Shown: positions 36,879-47,424, counted from the first letter of the stretch. The stretch is 64,000 bases of DNA from Oscillospiraceae bacterium (GCA_015067635.1 SVMA01000007.1:1-64000); one strand, 5' to 3'. Numbers and translations are program-made. Notes: generated by a model from the sequence alone, not told the origin.

Positions 36879-36935
36879 AAATAACCTCGCGATGATATAG
36901 TGGATATCCGTAAAACAGCCGCTTCTGCGGTACTT

Positions 36936-38366
36936 TTACAGAACCTTGGGAAGGGTGAAGGTAAATTTCGTTTCTCCGTCTGCACTGGTAACGGAGATAT
37001 TCTCCCCATGGGAATTGATAATGGTCTTTACAATATACAGACCCAGTCCCCAGCCATCCCGGTTCTGGGAACGGCTTTTGTCGATTTTGTGGAACCGTTC
37101 AAATACCAACGGCAATTCCTCTGCCGGAATCACCTCTCCCTGGTTGGCTACCGATACGTAGAGCTTCTGCTTTCCCTCCCGCACCGTCACGCTCAGTGTT
37201 CCCCCGGGGGGACAGAACTTCACGCCGTTATCCGTCAAGTTGTAAATAACCTGATTGATGGCGTCGGGATTGGCAAGGGTGTACACCGGATGCTCCGGCA
37301 TCGTTACCTGCACGTCAATATTTTTCTCGTTGATCTTTCCCTCGAAGGAAATCAGCACCTGACCGGTCATTTCCGTCAGATCGAACCGGCTTTTCTGCTC
37401 CTCCGGCATGGTCTCCTCGTTCTGCAGACGGGAAATATCCAGCATGCTCCGCACCAACCGGCTGAGCCGTTTGGTCTCGTCGGAAACAAGAGAAAGATAT
37501 TTTCTGCTTCTTTCCGGGGGAATGGTACCGTCCAAAATGCCGTCCACATATCCGGAAATTGTGGTCATGGGGGTTTTCAGCTCGTGGGAAACGTTGGCAA
37601 CGAATTCCCGACGCTGATATTCGCTTTTTTCCAGAGAGGTGGCCATATTGTTAAATGCCAGCGCCAGCTCCTTCACCTCCTGGGAGTGATGACCGGAAAC
37701 GGTGACCCGGGCATCCAGATCCCCATGACCGAAGGCTCTTGCCGCCTTTGCCATATCCTTCAGGGGATGGGACTCCCGCCGTACAAAAAACATCAGCAGC
37801 ACCACGCAAAGCAGAACCGCCAGAATTGCCACAACAATAAAGGTCTCGGAAATACGCCGCATGGTGGACAGGGTGATGTCCACCGGAGAAGAGACCAGAA
37901 TAATGGCACGGGGTGTGCCGGTTTGGGAATCCTTCACCAGTGAGGAGACCATGTACCGTTCCTCCTGATACAATCCGCCGATCACACCGCTGTCGGTAAA
38001 GCCGCCGGTGGACAGGATGCGCTGTACATAGTCTTTGTCCAGCCGCATACCCACGTGCTCACAGCCCATGGGTGCCTTGGCACACATCAGCAACTTTCCC
38101 TGGGCGTCACAAAGGACGGCATCCGCATCCGAAACCGTAACCGCAACGCTCATAGCCAGATGAAATTCCTCGCTGGTCAGCTCCTCACTGTCATAACCGG
38201 CCTGCGTCAAAGACGTGATGATGTTGGCATCCGCCTCCAGAGCCGTCACCGCCTGGGTGGTCAGATACCGGTTGGCAAGCCATTGAAACACAACACCCAT
38301 GAGCAGCAATGTGGTCAGCAACAGAAGCGCCAGAGCTGTAAACAGCCGGCTGAATGTACTTTTCAT
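36936..38366 (-). CDS. Sensor histidine kinase (HAMP, HisKA, HATPase)
   Basis: EFVANVSHELKTPMTTISGYVDGI H-box; GWGLGLYIVKTIINSHGE G-box. Confidence 0.95.
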   Translation of the reverse strand: MKSTFSRLFTALALLLLTTLLLMGVVFQWLANRYLTTQAVTALEADANIITSLTQAGYDSEELTSEEFHLAMSVAVTVSDADAVLCDAQGKLLMCAKAPMGCEHVGMRLDKDYVQRILSTGGFTDSGVIGGLYQEERYMVSSLVKDSQTGTPRAIILVSSPVDITLSTMRRISETFIVVAILAVLLCVVLLMFFVRRESHPLKDMAKAARAFGHGDLDARVTVSGHHSQEVKELALAFNNMATSLEKSEYQRREFVANVSHELKTPMTTISGYVDGILDGTIPPERSRKYLSLVSDETKRLSRLVRSMLDISRLQNEETMPEEQKSRFDLTEMTGQVLISFEGKINEKNIDVQVTMPEHPVYTLANPDAINQVIYNLTDNGVKFCPPGGTLSVTVREGKQKLYVSVANQGEVIPAEELPLVFERFHKIDKSRSQNRDGWGLGLYIVKTIINSHGENISVTSADGETKFTFTLPKVL

Positions 38367-39055
38367 TCGTTATTCGCCTCGAATTTATAGCCCACGCCCC
38401 AAACAGTCTTTACAGACCATTGCTGGGACACGCCTTCCAATTTTTCCCGCAGACGCTTCACATGTACGTCTACCGTCCGGCTGTCACCGAAATAATCAAA
38501 GCCCCAGACCTCGTCCAGCAGCTGATTGCGGGTATATACCCGATTGGGAGAGGAAGCCAGATAGTAAAGCAGCTCCATTTCCTTGGGCGGTGTGTCCACC
38601 TTTTTTCCGTCAACCAATAGCTCAAAGGCATCCATATCGATCACCAACCGGTCAAAAACCAGCCGGCGGGCCTTTTGCTTTGCGACTGCACCGGAGCTGC
38701 GGCGCAAAACCGCTTCCACCCGGGCCAAAACCTCCCGCATTTCAAAGGGCTTTGTAATATAATCGTCCGCACCGGCCTTCAGACCCTGTACCTTATCACT
38801 GGTCTCACTCTTGGCTGTTAGCATGATGATGGGCGTCTGCGCCTCACTGCGAATAGCCTTGCAGACTGCCCAGCCGTCCATAATGGGCATCATCACATCC
38901 AAAAGTACCAGATCCGGCTGAACGGCACGGAATTTTTCCAAACCCTTCCCGCCATCGTTGGCAACGGTGACGGCATAGCCCTCTTTCTCCAGATACAGCT
39001 GCAGAAGCTCCGCAATGTTGCGGTCATCCTCCACAATCAAAACAGATGTAGCCAT
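38363..39055 (-). CDS. OmpR-family response regulator
   Basis: VLIVEDDRNIAELLQLYLEKEGYAV...LVLLDVMMP; C-terminal winged helix RVYTRNQLLDEVWGFDYFGDSRTVDVHVKRLREKL. Confidence 0.96.
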   Translation of the reverse strand: MATSVLIVEDDRNIAELLQLYLEKEGYAVTVANDGGKGLEKFRAVQPDLVLLDVMMPIMDGWAVCKAIRSEAQTPIIMLTAKSETSDKVQGLKAGADDYITKPFEMREVLARVEAVLRRSSGAVAKQKARRLVFDRLVIDMDAFELLVDGKKVDTPPKEMELLYYLASSPNRVYTRNQLLDEVWGFDYFGDSRTVDVHVKRLREKLEGVSQQWSVKTVWGVGYKFEANNE

Positions 39056-39246
39056 AAAAATACCTCCCAAAAGACAATCCTTTGCTTTTTTCTTATTATA
39101 GCACGTTTTTCCTTGTTTTCGTGAATTTTTTTTTAAGAGTTCCCACAGGAACCGGAAACGGTATTTTCTGCTTGTCTTTCCGCATGGCGTATGGTAAAAT
39201 GGCAGTATCTTCAAAAAGCAGATTTTCATCTGAGAAAGGACCCCTT

Positions 39247-40113
39247 ATGATTGAAGCATTAAAGGCGATATTGTTCGGTATCGTGGAAGGCATCACGGAG
39301 TGGCTGCCGGTATCCTCCACGGGACACATGATCCTCCTGAATGAATTTGTCAGGCTGGACGTAACGGAAAGCTTTTACGATCTGTTTGAAATGGTCATTC
39401 AGCTGGGTGCCATTTTGGCGGTTATTGTTCTGTTTTTCCATAAGCTCAACCCCTTCTCCAAAAAGAAATCCCCCGAGAGGAAGAAAGAAACCTGGTCATT
39501 GTGGCTCAAGGTCATTGTTGCGGCACTTCCCTCTGCGATTATCGGTCTGGCGATTGACGAGGTGCTGGACGGTTATCTTCGCAATACCTTTCTTAACGGC
39601 GTCTCCCTCAATGCCATCGTGGTTGCCGCCATGCTCGTCCTCTACGGTGTGCTGTTCATCCTGGTGGAAAAGAAAAACAAAGGAAAGGCCCTTGCCGTTG
39701 TGAATGTGGGGCAGATCGATTACAAGACTGCCTTGATCATCGGCGCTTTCCAATGTCTGAGCATCATTCCCGGTACATCCCGTTCCGGCGCCACCATTCT
39801 GGGCGCGCTGCTGGTGGGTGTCAGCCGCAGTGCAGGCGCAGAATTTTCCTTCTTCCTGGCCATTCCCACCATGCTGGGTGCCAGCGGTCTGAAGGTTTTG
39901 CTGTATGCAAAGGATATTCTGAGCGAGGAAGCTCCTATGCCAAGCGGTGTAGAGCTGGGTGTGCTGGCGCTGGGCTGTATTGTGGCATTTTTGATTTCCC
40001 TGACGGTCATCAAGGGGCTTATGGAATATGTGCGTAAGCACAGCTTCTCTGCCTTTGGCGTATACCGTATTATCCTTGGCGTAGTGGTGCTTTTGTTCTT
40101 CCTCCTGCGCTGA
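39247..40113 (+). CDS. uppP: Undecaprenyl-diphosphate phosphatase
   Basis: EALKAILFGIVEGITEWLPVSSTGHMILLNEF...IPGTSRSGATILGALLVGVSR. Confidence 0.97.
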   Translation: MIEALKAILFGIVEGITEWLPVSSTGHMILLNEFVRLDVTESFYDLFEMVIQLGAILAVIVLFFHKLNPFSKKKSPERKKETWSLWLKVIVAALPSAIIGLAIDEVLDGYLRNTFLNGVSLNAIVVAAMLVLYGVLFILVEKKNKGKALAVVNVGQIDYKTALIIGAFQCLSIIPGTSRSGATILGALLVGVSRSAGAEFSFFLAIPTMLGASGLKVLLYAKDILSEEAPMPSGVELGVLALGCIVAFLISLTVIKGLMEYVRKHSFSAFGVYRIILGVVVLLFFLLR

Positions 40114-40132
40114 TTTCCTTTCTGAAATAAAG

Positions 40133-40166
40133 AGGCGTGTTGCAGAAAATTGCAACACGCCTTTTC
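40133..40166. terminator. Terminator between convergent uppP and degV
   Basis: AGGCGTGTTGCA-GAAAAT-TGCAACACGCCTTTT. Confidence 0.85.
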
Positions 40167-41030
40167 TTATCGGTTTTTGCCCATAAAGAACAGTGCCAGT
40201 GTTCCCGGACCGGAGTGGGAGCCGATGACTGTACCGGTGTAGCCGATGAGCACCTCTTTGACACCGCACTTCTCCTTCACCAGCGTTTCCAGATACCTTG
40301 CATCCTCCAGGCAGTCGCCATGGCAGATGAACATGGTATGATTCTCGTATCCGGCACCCAGCTGAACCGCCTTTTCTGCCAGGGCCTCAATGGATGCCTT
40401 TCTGCCCCGGGTCTTGGACATGTTGATGAGATGACCCTCGTCATCCATGTGCAGTACCGGTTTGATCTGCAGCATGGTTCCCACCAACGCTGTGGTTGCA
40501 CTGACTCTGCCACCCCGTTTCAGGTACATCAGGTCATCCACCGTAAACCAATGGCACAGATGCATCCGGTTTTCCTCTGTCCAGGATGCCAGCTCCTCCA
40601 GGGAAAGCCCCTCCTGCTTTTTCTGACAGGCATACCATACCAACAATCCCTGTCCCAGGGACGCCGAAAGGGAATCCACTACAAATATCTTTCTTTGGGG
40701 ATAGGTTTCCTTTAATTCATCGGCGGCAATGACCGCGGACTGATAGGTGGCAGACAAACCGGAGGAAAAGGTTATTACCAGCAGGTCCGCACCGGATTCC
40801 AGATACGGAAGCATTTCCTGCACCCAACGGTCCGGATTGATGGCAGAGGTGGTAGCAACCTCGCCGGCCCGCAGGGCGGCATACAGCTCGGACATTCCCT
40901 CGTCCACAGAGTCCCCTCTGGTTTCTTCCCGAAAATTCACAGTCAGGGGCACAGTCCGTATGCCCAGCTGCTCCAGCATTGCCTTGGGCAGGTCACAGCC
41001 GGAATCTGTGATGATTTGATATTGGCTCAT
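40167..41030 (-). CDS. degV: DegV family fatty-acid-binding protein
   Basis: YQIITDSGCDLPKAMLEQLGIRTVPLTVNF...TFSSGLSATYQSAVIAADEL. Confidence 0.92.
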   Translation of the reverse strand: MSQYQIITDSGCDLPKAMLEQLGIRTVPLTVNFREETRGDSVDEGMSELYAALRAGEVATTSAINPDRWVQEMLPYLESGADLLVITFSSGLSATYQSAVIAADELKETYPQRKIFVVDSLSASLGQGLLVWYACQKKQEGLSLEELASWTEENRMHLCHWFTVDDLMYLKRGGRVSATTALVGTMLQIKPVLHMDDEGHLINMSKTRGRKASIEALAEKAVQLGAGYENHTMFICHGDCLEDARYLETLVKEKCGVKEVLIGYTGTVIGSHSGPGTLALFFMGKNR

Positions 41031-41172
41031 GTAAACACTCCTAAAAAAGACTGGACAGCACTGCCGTCATCTACTATAATAAAGAGGCAGGCGATTGCCC
41101 CCATCTTAACGGATTTTCTCCAATCTGTCACGGGAATATCATGCATTTTCCTCTCCCGACCCGAGAATTTAT

Positions 41173-41193
41173 AACTCTACTGGCAGTAGAGTT
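41173..41193 (+). promoter_or_regulatory. Perfect 21-bp palindrome upstream of the CDF transporter (operator or leader hairpin)
   Basis: AACTCTACTG-G-CAGTAGAGTT. Confidence 0.5.
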
Positions 41194-41220
41194 CCTATTT
41201 TTGAAACTTTGGAGGTTGTT

Positions 41221-42393
41221 ATGCATAGGTTTTTGCTCCGCTTTTTTCCAAAAACCGAATTTTCTGCACAGGAACGCAGTAAGGTCGGAAAACGGTCCGG
41301 CATCGTTGGGATCGTTTGTAATATTGTGCTGTTTCTTGGCAAACTGCTGGTGGGAACACTGGCCGGCTCGGTGTCTGTCACTGCCGATGCCATGAATAAT
41401 CTGACCGATGCCAGCAGCTCTGTGGTGACTTTGCTGGGCTTCAAGCTGGCGGAAAAGCCGGCGGATGCGGATCACCCCTATGGGCATGCCCGTTTTGAGT
41501 ACTTATCCGGTCTTGGCGTGGCAGCACTGATCATCGTCATCGGTATTGAGCTGGCAAAGACCTCTTTTGACAAAATTCTTCACCCTCAAGCAGTCGCCTT
41601 CACCTGGCTCACCGCCGGTGTTCTGGTGGCATCCATGGTTGTCAAGCTGTGCCTTTCCCTTTTTAATAAAACCCTGGCAGAGCTCATTCATTCCACTGCT
41701 CTGGCCGCTTCCGCACAGGACAGCCGCAACGACGTTATTGCCACCGGCGCGGTGCTCACCGCCGGTGTGGTGGAGGTTCTGACCGGCTATACCGTGGATG
41801 GCTGGGTGGGTATGGCCGTTGCGCTGTTTATTTTGTACAGCGGTGCCATGCTGGGAAAGGAAACCATCAGTCCCTTGCTGGGAGAAAACGCCAGTCCGGA
41901 GCTGCAGGAGCTGATTGTGGACTATGTGCGTCAACAACCCAAAGTGCTTGGCTGTCACGATCTGATGGTCCATGATTACGGTCCCGGTCAACGCTTTGCC
42001 TCGCTGCACGTGGAAATGGACAACCGGGAAGACCCCTTGACCTGTCACGAGCTCATTGACGATATGGAACGGGAGTGCTACAAAAATCACAACATCCACC
42101 TGGTCATCCATTACGATCCTGTGGTCACCGACGACCCCAATCTGATCCGCCTGCGACAAAACGCCCAGCAGCTGCTTTCAGAGCTGGACGAACGGCTGCA
42201 GCTGCACGATTTTCGTATGGTCCAGGGGGAAGGGCACACCAATCTGATTTTTGATGTGGTTCTGCCCCGGAATATGACCGGAAAAGAAACGGAAATCCGC
42301 GCCCATTTGGAGGGAAATCTCTCCCGTCAGGAGAAAAAACGGATCTACACCGTCATCACCTTTGATCTCGCAAGCTTTAACGAAACCGTATGA
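41221..42393 (+). CDS. Cation diffusion facilitator (CDF) family transporter
   Basis: VTADAMNNLTDASSSVVTLLGFKLAEKPADADHPYGHARFEYLSGLGVAALII; HSTALAASAQDSRNDVIATGAVL. Confidence 0.94.
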   Translation: MHRFLLRFFPKTEFSAQERSKVGKRSGIVGIVCNIVLFLGKLLVGTLAGSVSVTADAMNNLTDASSSVVTLLGFKLAEKPADADHPYGHARFEYLSGLGVAALIIVIGIELAKTSFDKILHPQAVAFTWLTAGVLVASMVVKLCLSLFNKTLAELIHSTALAASAQDSRNDVIATGAVLTAGVVEVLTGYTVDGWVGMAVALFILYSGAMLGKETISPLLGENASPELQELIVDYVRQQPKVLGCHDLMVHDYGPGQRFASLHVEMDNREDPLTCHELIDDMERECYKNHNIHLVIHYDPVVTDDPNLIRLRQNAQQLLSELDERLQLHDFRMVQGEGHTNLIFDVVLPRNMTGKETEIRAHLEGNLSRQEKKRIYTVITFDLASFNETV

Positions 42394-42406
42394 TGCAGGA
42401 GGCGCT

Positions 42407-42820
42407 ATGGAAAACTATTTTTCATTGAATATGGACATATCCCAGATCAACGCCATTTCCAATTTGGGTCTGGCACACATCGGGGATGGGGTCTTTGAGC
42501 TGCTGTGCCGCAGTTATCTGTGCAAAAAAGGCGGCAAACGGGTTCAGAACCTGCATAAAAACACGGTGGCGATGGTAAAAGCCTCTTCTCAGGCAGAATT
42601 TGCGTCGTTACTGCTGCCCCATTTGGCAGAGGAGGAGCAGGATTGGTATCGACGGGGCAAAAATGCCCATTCCCATGCCGCGCCAAAATCCGCAACGAAG
42701 CAGGAATATGCGAAGGCAACGGGTTTGGAGACGCTGTTTGGGGCACTGTATCTGGCCGGGAGATTGGATCGGCTGAACGAGCTGTTTCACCTTCTCGTGG
42801 CAGAGGAACAACCGGAATAA
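42407..42820 (+). CDS. mrnC: Mini-ribonuclease 3
   Basis: NLGLAHIGDGVFELLCRSYLC...RGKNAHSHAAPKSATKQEYAKATGLETLFGALYLAGRLDRL. Confidence 0.9.
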   Translation: MENYFSLNMDISQINAISNLGLAHIGDGVFELLCRSYLCKKGGKRVQNLHKNTVAMVKASSQAEFASLLLPHLAEEEQDWYRRGKNAHSHAAPKSATKQEYAKATGLETLFGALYLAGRLDRLNELFHLLVAEEQPE

Positions 42821-42887
42821 ACAAAGGGGACGGAAATCCGTCCCCTGCATTGTTTCAGTGCCTGTCCCCCAAAAGCCTCCCGCTTAT

Positions 42888-42923
42888 GTCATTCCCACGC
42901 CAGTGCGCACACTGGCGTGGGAA
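42888..42923. repeat. Dispersed repeat, module M variant
   Basis: GTCATTCCCACGCCAGTG-CG-CACTGGCGTGGGAAT. Confidence 0.75.
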
Positions 42924-43041
42924 TCCGTTTTCTTGCGGTGCAACCCTATGGCGTCACGGGCTGCGCCTACGACGCCCCGATAAATACCCTCAAAATACTC
43001 CACCCGCAAAAACACCCCAACCTTTTGGTTGGGGTGTACTT

Positions 43042-44871
43042 TTATTCCTGATTTCTCTTTTTCATCAGCTGGCGCATACGGGCCGCATGGTCCAGCTCCC
43101 GCTTGCGGATCCGCAGGCTCTTGGGTGTGCATTCCAAAAGCTCATCGTCTGCCAAAAATTCCAGACATTGCTCCAGAGAATACACCCGGGGCGTGGTCAG
43201 CCGCAAGGCCTCATCCGAACCGGATGCACGCATATTGGTCAGCTGTTTTTTCTTACAGACGTTCACCGTCATATCCTCGTTCCGACTGCAAATGCCCACA
43301 ACCATGCCGGCATAAACCGGTGTGCCGGGTCCGATGAACAGCGCACCGCGCTCCTGTGCGGCGGCCAGACCGTAGGTTACCGCCTCTCCGGTCTCAAAGG
43401 AGATCAGACTGCCCACCTGACGGCGTTCAATTTCTCCCTTCATGGGTGCATAGGAGTCCAAAACAGAGGACATGATTCCTTCTCCCCGGGTATCGGTCAA
43501 AAATTCATTCCGATATCCAAAAAGTCCACGGGAAGGAACGGAAAATTCCAAACGGTAACGGTTGCCCATTGGGGTCATTCCCAGCAAATCTCCCTTTCGG
43601 CGTCCCATTTTCTCAATCACTGCGCCCATACATTCTTCCGGCACGTCCGCAATCATCCGTTCGATGGGCTCACAGAGCTTTCCGTCAATCTCTTTGGTGA
43701 GCACTCTGGGGGTGGATACGGAAAATTCAAAGCCCTCACGGCGCATGGTCTCCATCAGAATGGACAGGTGCATTTCTCCCCGTCCTGCCACATTAAAGGC
43801 GTCGGTACCCTGCTCGGTTACGTGGAGGGAAACATCCTTCAAAAGCTCCTTTTCCAGCCGGTCCCGGAGATTACGTGAGGTGACAAATTTGCCTTCTTTA
43901 CCGGCAAAGGGAGAATCGTTCACCGCAAAGGTCATTTCGATGGTAGGGTCGGAAATCTTCACAAAGGGCAGGGGCTGTACAGCCATGGGATCACACAAAG
44001 TTCTCCCGATGGTAATGTCCGACATTCCGGACAGCGCCACGATTTCTCCGGCAGATGCAGACATGACGGGACTTTTGCCTAGACCGTCAAAGGCGTACAA
44101 GGCAACCACCTTGCCTTTTTGTCTGATTTCCGGGTCGTGGAAGTCGCAAACAGTCACTTCCTGATTGACCTTGATGGTGCCCTGTTCAATCCGTCCAACC
44201 GCGATTCTTCCCACATATTCATTATAATCAATGGAAGAAACCAACAGCTGCAGGGGAGCATTTTCGTCACCCGCAGGGGGATCAATATACTTGACAATGG
44301 TTTCAAACAGGGGTGTCAGATCCTTGCCCGTTTCATCGGGAGAATAGCTGGCAGTACCCTGCCGACCGGAACAGAATACGGTGGGGGAATTGAATTGCTC
44401 GTCCGTTGCTTCCAGCTCAAGCAGCAGCTCCAAAACCTCGTCCATTACCTCATGGATACGGGCATCGGGCTTGTCCACCTTGTTGACTGCTACAATGACC
44501 TTATGTCCCAGTTCCAACGCCTTTTGCAGAACAAAACGGGTTTGGGGCATGGGCCCCTCAGCGGCATCCACTAGCAGAATTACACCGTTGACCATCTTCA
44601 AAATACGCTCCACCTCACCGCCGAAATCGGCGTGACCGGGGGTATCCACAATGTTGATCTTGATATCCTTATAGTATACGGAAGTGTTCTTTGCCAAAAT
44701 GGTGATTCCCCGTTCCCGTTCCAGGTCACCGGAGTCCATCACCCGATCCTGGGTGGCTTGATTTTCCCGATAAATGCCGCCCTGCTTCAGTAATTCATCC
44801 ACCAAAGTGGTTTTGCCGTGGTCTACATGGGCAATGATGGCAATATTTCGGATTTTTTCCTGTGCCGCCAT
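43042..44871 (-). CDS. typA: Translational GTPase TypA/BipA
   Basis: IRNIAIIAHVDHGKTTLVDELLKQGG...DSGDLERERGITILAKNTSVYY. Confidence 0.97.
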   Translation of the reverse strand: MAAQEKIRNIAIIAHVDHGKTTLVDELLKQGGIYRENQATQDRVMDSGDLERERGITILAKNTSVYYKDIKINIVDTPGHADFGGEVERILKMVNGVILLVDAAEGPMPQTRFVLQKALELGHKVIVAVNKVDKPDARIHEVMDEVLELLLELEATDEQFNSPTVFCSGRQGTASYSPDETGKDLTPLFETIVKYIDPPAGDENAPLQLLVSSIDYNEYVGRIAVGRIEQGTIKVNQEVTVCDFHDPEIRQKGKVVALYAFDGLGKSPVMSASAGEIVALSGMSDITIGRTLCDPMAVQPLPFVKISDPTIEMTFAVNDSPFAGKEGKFVTSRNLRDRLEKELLKDVSLHVTEQGTDAFNVAGRGEMHLSILMETMRREGFEFSVSTPRVLTKEIDGKLCEPIERMIADVPEECMGAVIEKMGRRKGDLLGMTPMGNRYRLEFSVPSRGLFGYRNEFLTDTRGEGIMSSVLDSYAPMKGEIERRQVGSLISFETGEAVTYGLAAAQERGALFIGPGTPVYAGMVVGICSRNEDMTVNVCKKKQLTNMRASGSDEALRLTTPRVYSLEQCLEFLADDELLECTPKSLRIRKRELDHAARMRQLMKKRNQE

Positions 44872-45059
44872 AAATCGCACTCCTTCTTTCCATAGCAATC
44901 TGTCGTATTTTTATCTTTCTAACTTGGAAATATACCACATATACAAATAAAAAGCAATATTTTTGGTGAAAATTACGAAGAAATTTGTCATTTATCTTCC
45001 CCTTGCGTTTTTGGCAAAAAAATGGTAGGATAAGGGTAATCAAGCAAAGGAGTATTGCC

Positions 45060-45752
45060 ATGGACGCACAAAGCATTATCGAATACATCCGCACATCTGA
45101 AAAGAAAACACCGGTAAAGGTATATCTTTGGGAAAAAACACCGGTTTCTTTCCCGAATTGCCGGGAATTTCCCGCCGGTGAGGGCTGTAAAATCGTTTTT
45201 GGCGACTGGAAGGACATCGCGCCCATTCTGGAAGCCAATGAATTTGCCCATGTGGAAATTGAAAACAACTGCCGCAATTCTGCCATTCCCATGCTGGATA
45301 TGAAGAATATTCCTGCCCGTATCGAGCCGGGTGCCATCATTCGGGAGCAGGTGGAGATCGGCAAAAACGCGGTGATTATGATGGGCGCGATCCTGAATAT
45401 CGGCGCCATCGTGGGAGACGGCACGATGATCGATATGGGTGCCGTCCTTGGGGGACGGGCCACCGTGGGCAAAAATTGCCACATAGGTGCCGGTGCGGTC
45501 CTTGCAGGCGTTATTGAGCCGGCTTCCGCAACTCCCGTCGTAGTGGAGGATAATGTGCTCATTGGTGCCAATGCTGTGGTCATTGAGGGCTGCCGCATTG
45601 GAGAAAATGCCGTGGTAGCCGCCGGTGCGGTGGTGGTATCCGATGTGCCTGCCGGTGCGGTGGTTGCCGGCTGTCCCGCCCGGGTCATTAAGATGAAGGA
45701 CGAGAAAACCACGGGCAAAACCGCCCTGGTGGACGCCCTGCGGGAGCTTTGA
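45060..45752 (+). CDS. dapH: 2,3,4,5-tetrahydropyridine-2,6-dicarboxylate N-acetyltransferase
   Basis: [68 protein letters not shown]. Confidence 0.95.
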   Translation: MDAQSIIEYIRTSEKKTPVKVYLWEKTPVSFPNCREFPAGEGCKIVFGDWKDIAPILEANEFAHVEIENNCRNSAIPMLDMKNIPARIEPGAIIREQVEIGKNAVIMMGAILNIGAIVGDGTMIDMGAVLGGRATVGKNCHIGAGAVLAGVIEPASATPVVVEDNVLIGANAVVIEGCRIGENAVVAAGAVVVSDVPAGAVVAGCPARVIKMKDEKTTGKTALVDALREL

Positions 45753-45753
45753 T

Positions 45754-46452
45754 ATGCGCAATGTGTTGATAACCGGCGGTTCCCGTGGAATCGGCGCGGC
45801 CGCGGTGGAGCTGTTTGCCGAGGAAGGGCATCAAGTGACCTTCCTTTATGAAAAAAATCATGCCGCCGCCCAAGCCCTTGCGGAAAAAACAGGCGCAACC
45901 GCCCTTTGCTGTGACGTTTCCGACGGTGAGGCAGTGAAAAAAGCCTTTTCCGCCCTGGAAAATCTGGATATTTTGGTATGCAATGCAGGCATCAGCCATT
46001 CCGGACTGATGTCCCAAATGCCGGAGACGGACTGGGATCGCTGTTTTGATGTGAATGTGAAGGGTGTCTACCACTGCGTCAATGCCGCCATGCCGTTCTT
46101 TTTGAAAAAACATGCCGGCTCCGTGGTTACGGTGTCCTCTATGTGGGGACAGGTTGGCGCATCCTGTGAGGTGGCTTATTCCGCCGCCAAGGGTGCGGTG
46201 ATCGCCATGACCAAGGCTCTGGCAAAGGAGCTGGGTCCCAGCGGTATTCGGGTTAATTGCGTAGCCCCCGGAATGGTTCTGACGGATATGTGCGCGGCAG
46301 TAGCACCGGAAATCGTAGCGGAAATGGCCCAGGACACACCCGTGGGACGCAACGGCACACCCCAGGATGTGGCTAAAGCCATCGTGTATTTGGCAAATGC
46401 CGAGTTTATTACCGGACAAGTGCTGCCGGTCAACGGCGGCTATGTGATATAG
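45754..46452 (+). CDS. SDR-family oxidoreductase (FabG-like)
   Basis: MRNVLITGGSRGIGAAAVELFAEEG...NAGISHSG...YSAAKGAVIAMTKALAKELG. Confidence 0.9.
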   Translation: MRNVLITGGSRGIGAAAVELFAEEGHQVTFLYEKNHAAAQALAEKTGATALCCDVSDGEAVKKAFSALENLDILVCNAGISHSGLMSQMPETDWDRCFDVNVKGVYHCVNAAMPFFLKKHAGSVVTVSSMWGQVGASCEVAYSAAKGAVIAMTKALAKELGPSGIRVNCVAPGMVLTDMCAAVAPEIVAEMAQDTPVGRNGTPQDVAKAIVYLANAEFITGQVLPVNGGYVI

Positions 46453-46462
46453 GAGGAAGAAT

Positions 46463-46903
46463 ATGAAAATTGCAATTGCTTGTGACCACGGTGCTCTGGC
46501 ACTGAAAAATGCGGTCATTGCGCACTTAACCAAAAAGGGTTATGAAATGGTGAATTTCGGAACGGATACCCTGGATTCCTGCGACTATCCGGACTTTGCA
46601 GCACCTGCAGCACAGGCTGTGGCCGAGGGAAAATGCGAAAAGGGCATCGTCCTTTGTACCACGGGAATTGGCGTGTCCATCACCGCAAACAAGGTCAAGG
46701 GAATCCGCTGTGCGCTCCTTTCCGATGTGATGAGCGCCCGAATGACCCGGGAGCACAACGACACCAACATGATGGCCATCGGTGCCGGTGTGGTAGGAGA
46801 AATGCTGGCACTGGAAATCGTGGATACCTGGCTGGGAACGGAATTTTCTCACAATGAACGGCATCAGCGCCGGATCGACAAGGTAATGTCCTTGGAAAAA
46901 TAA
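46463..46903 (+). CDS. rpiB: Ribose-5-phosphate isomerase B
   Basis: MKIAIACDHGALALKNAVIAHL...GIVLCTTGIGVSITANKVKGIRCALLSD. Confidence 0.95.
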   Translation: MKIAIACDHGALALKNAVIAHLTKKGYEMVNFGTDTLDSCDYPDFAAPAAQAVAEGKCEKGIVLCTTGIGVSITANKVKGIRCALLSDVMSARMTREHNDTNMMAIGAGVVGEMLALEIVDTWLGTEFSHNERHQRRIDKVMSLEK

Positions 46904-46907
46904 AATT

Positions 46908-46940
46908 ATTGGCTATGGGTACACCCCATAGCCAATTTTT
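46908..46940 (+). terminator. Rho-independent terminator after rpiB
   Basis: ATTGGCTATGGGT-AC-ACCCCATAGCCAATTTTT. Confidence 0.9.
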
Positions 46941-47075
46941 ACGCCATAAATTACGAAAAGCGCAGTCCTGTATCCGTCCCGCATTTTTCTCTTATTCTTT
47001 TGTGTATTTTTCTCTTTACTGTTGGGAAAATTCGTTGTATAATACTACTATCTTTTATGACAGAGGTGATTGCGG

Positions 47076-47414
47076 ATGCGTTGCATGAAATGCGGAAGAA
47101 AACTGGGACAATCCCAAAGCTTTTGCGATGAGTGCCTGGAGAAAATGAAAAAGCGCCCGGTTGCATCCAATGCCGTTGTCAACCTGCCCAACCGTCCCAC
47201 CGTAAAGACAACGACGAAAAAGCGCTCTTTTCGCCGTCGTTATCTATGGGACGCGGAGGATCAGATCGGCACTCTGCGTTCAAAAGTACGCTGGCTTACC
47301 TTCCTTCTGATCCTGGCATTTTTGGGACTTTTGGTCTGCGGCGGATTGATTGTATTATTACTGAGGAGCCAAGGGCAGATTGACATCCCACTTCCCAGCA
47401 TACCCGGTGTGTGA
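47076..47414 (+). CDS. Zinc-ribbon, single-TM protein of unknown function upstream of parA
   Basis: MRCMKCGRKLGQSQSFCDECL zinc ribbon; LTFLLILAFLGLLVCGGLIVLLL TM. Confidence 0.65.
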   Translation: MRCMKCGRKLGQSQSFCDECLEKMKKRPVASNAVVNLPNRPTVKTTTKKRSFRRRYLWDAEDQIGTLRSKVRWLTFLLILAFLGLLVCGGLIVLLLRSQGQIDIPLPSIPGV

Positions 47415-47424
47415 TTCTGCAGAA

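Noticed and set aside
41035-41220. NiCo or other metal riboswitch upstream of the CDF gene
   Set aside because: Only a short GGCAGGCGA-like match; no four-way junction could be drawn. A covariance-model scan would be needed
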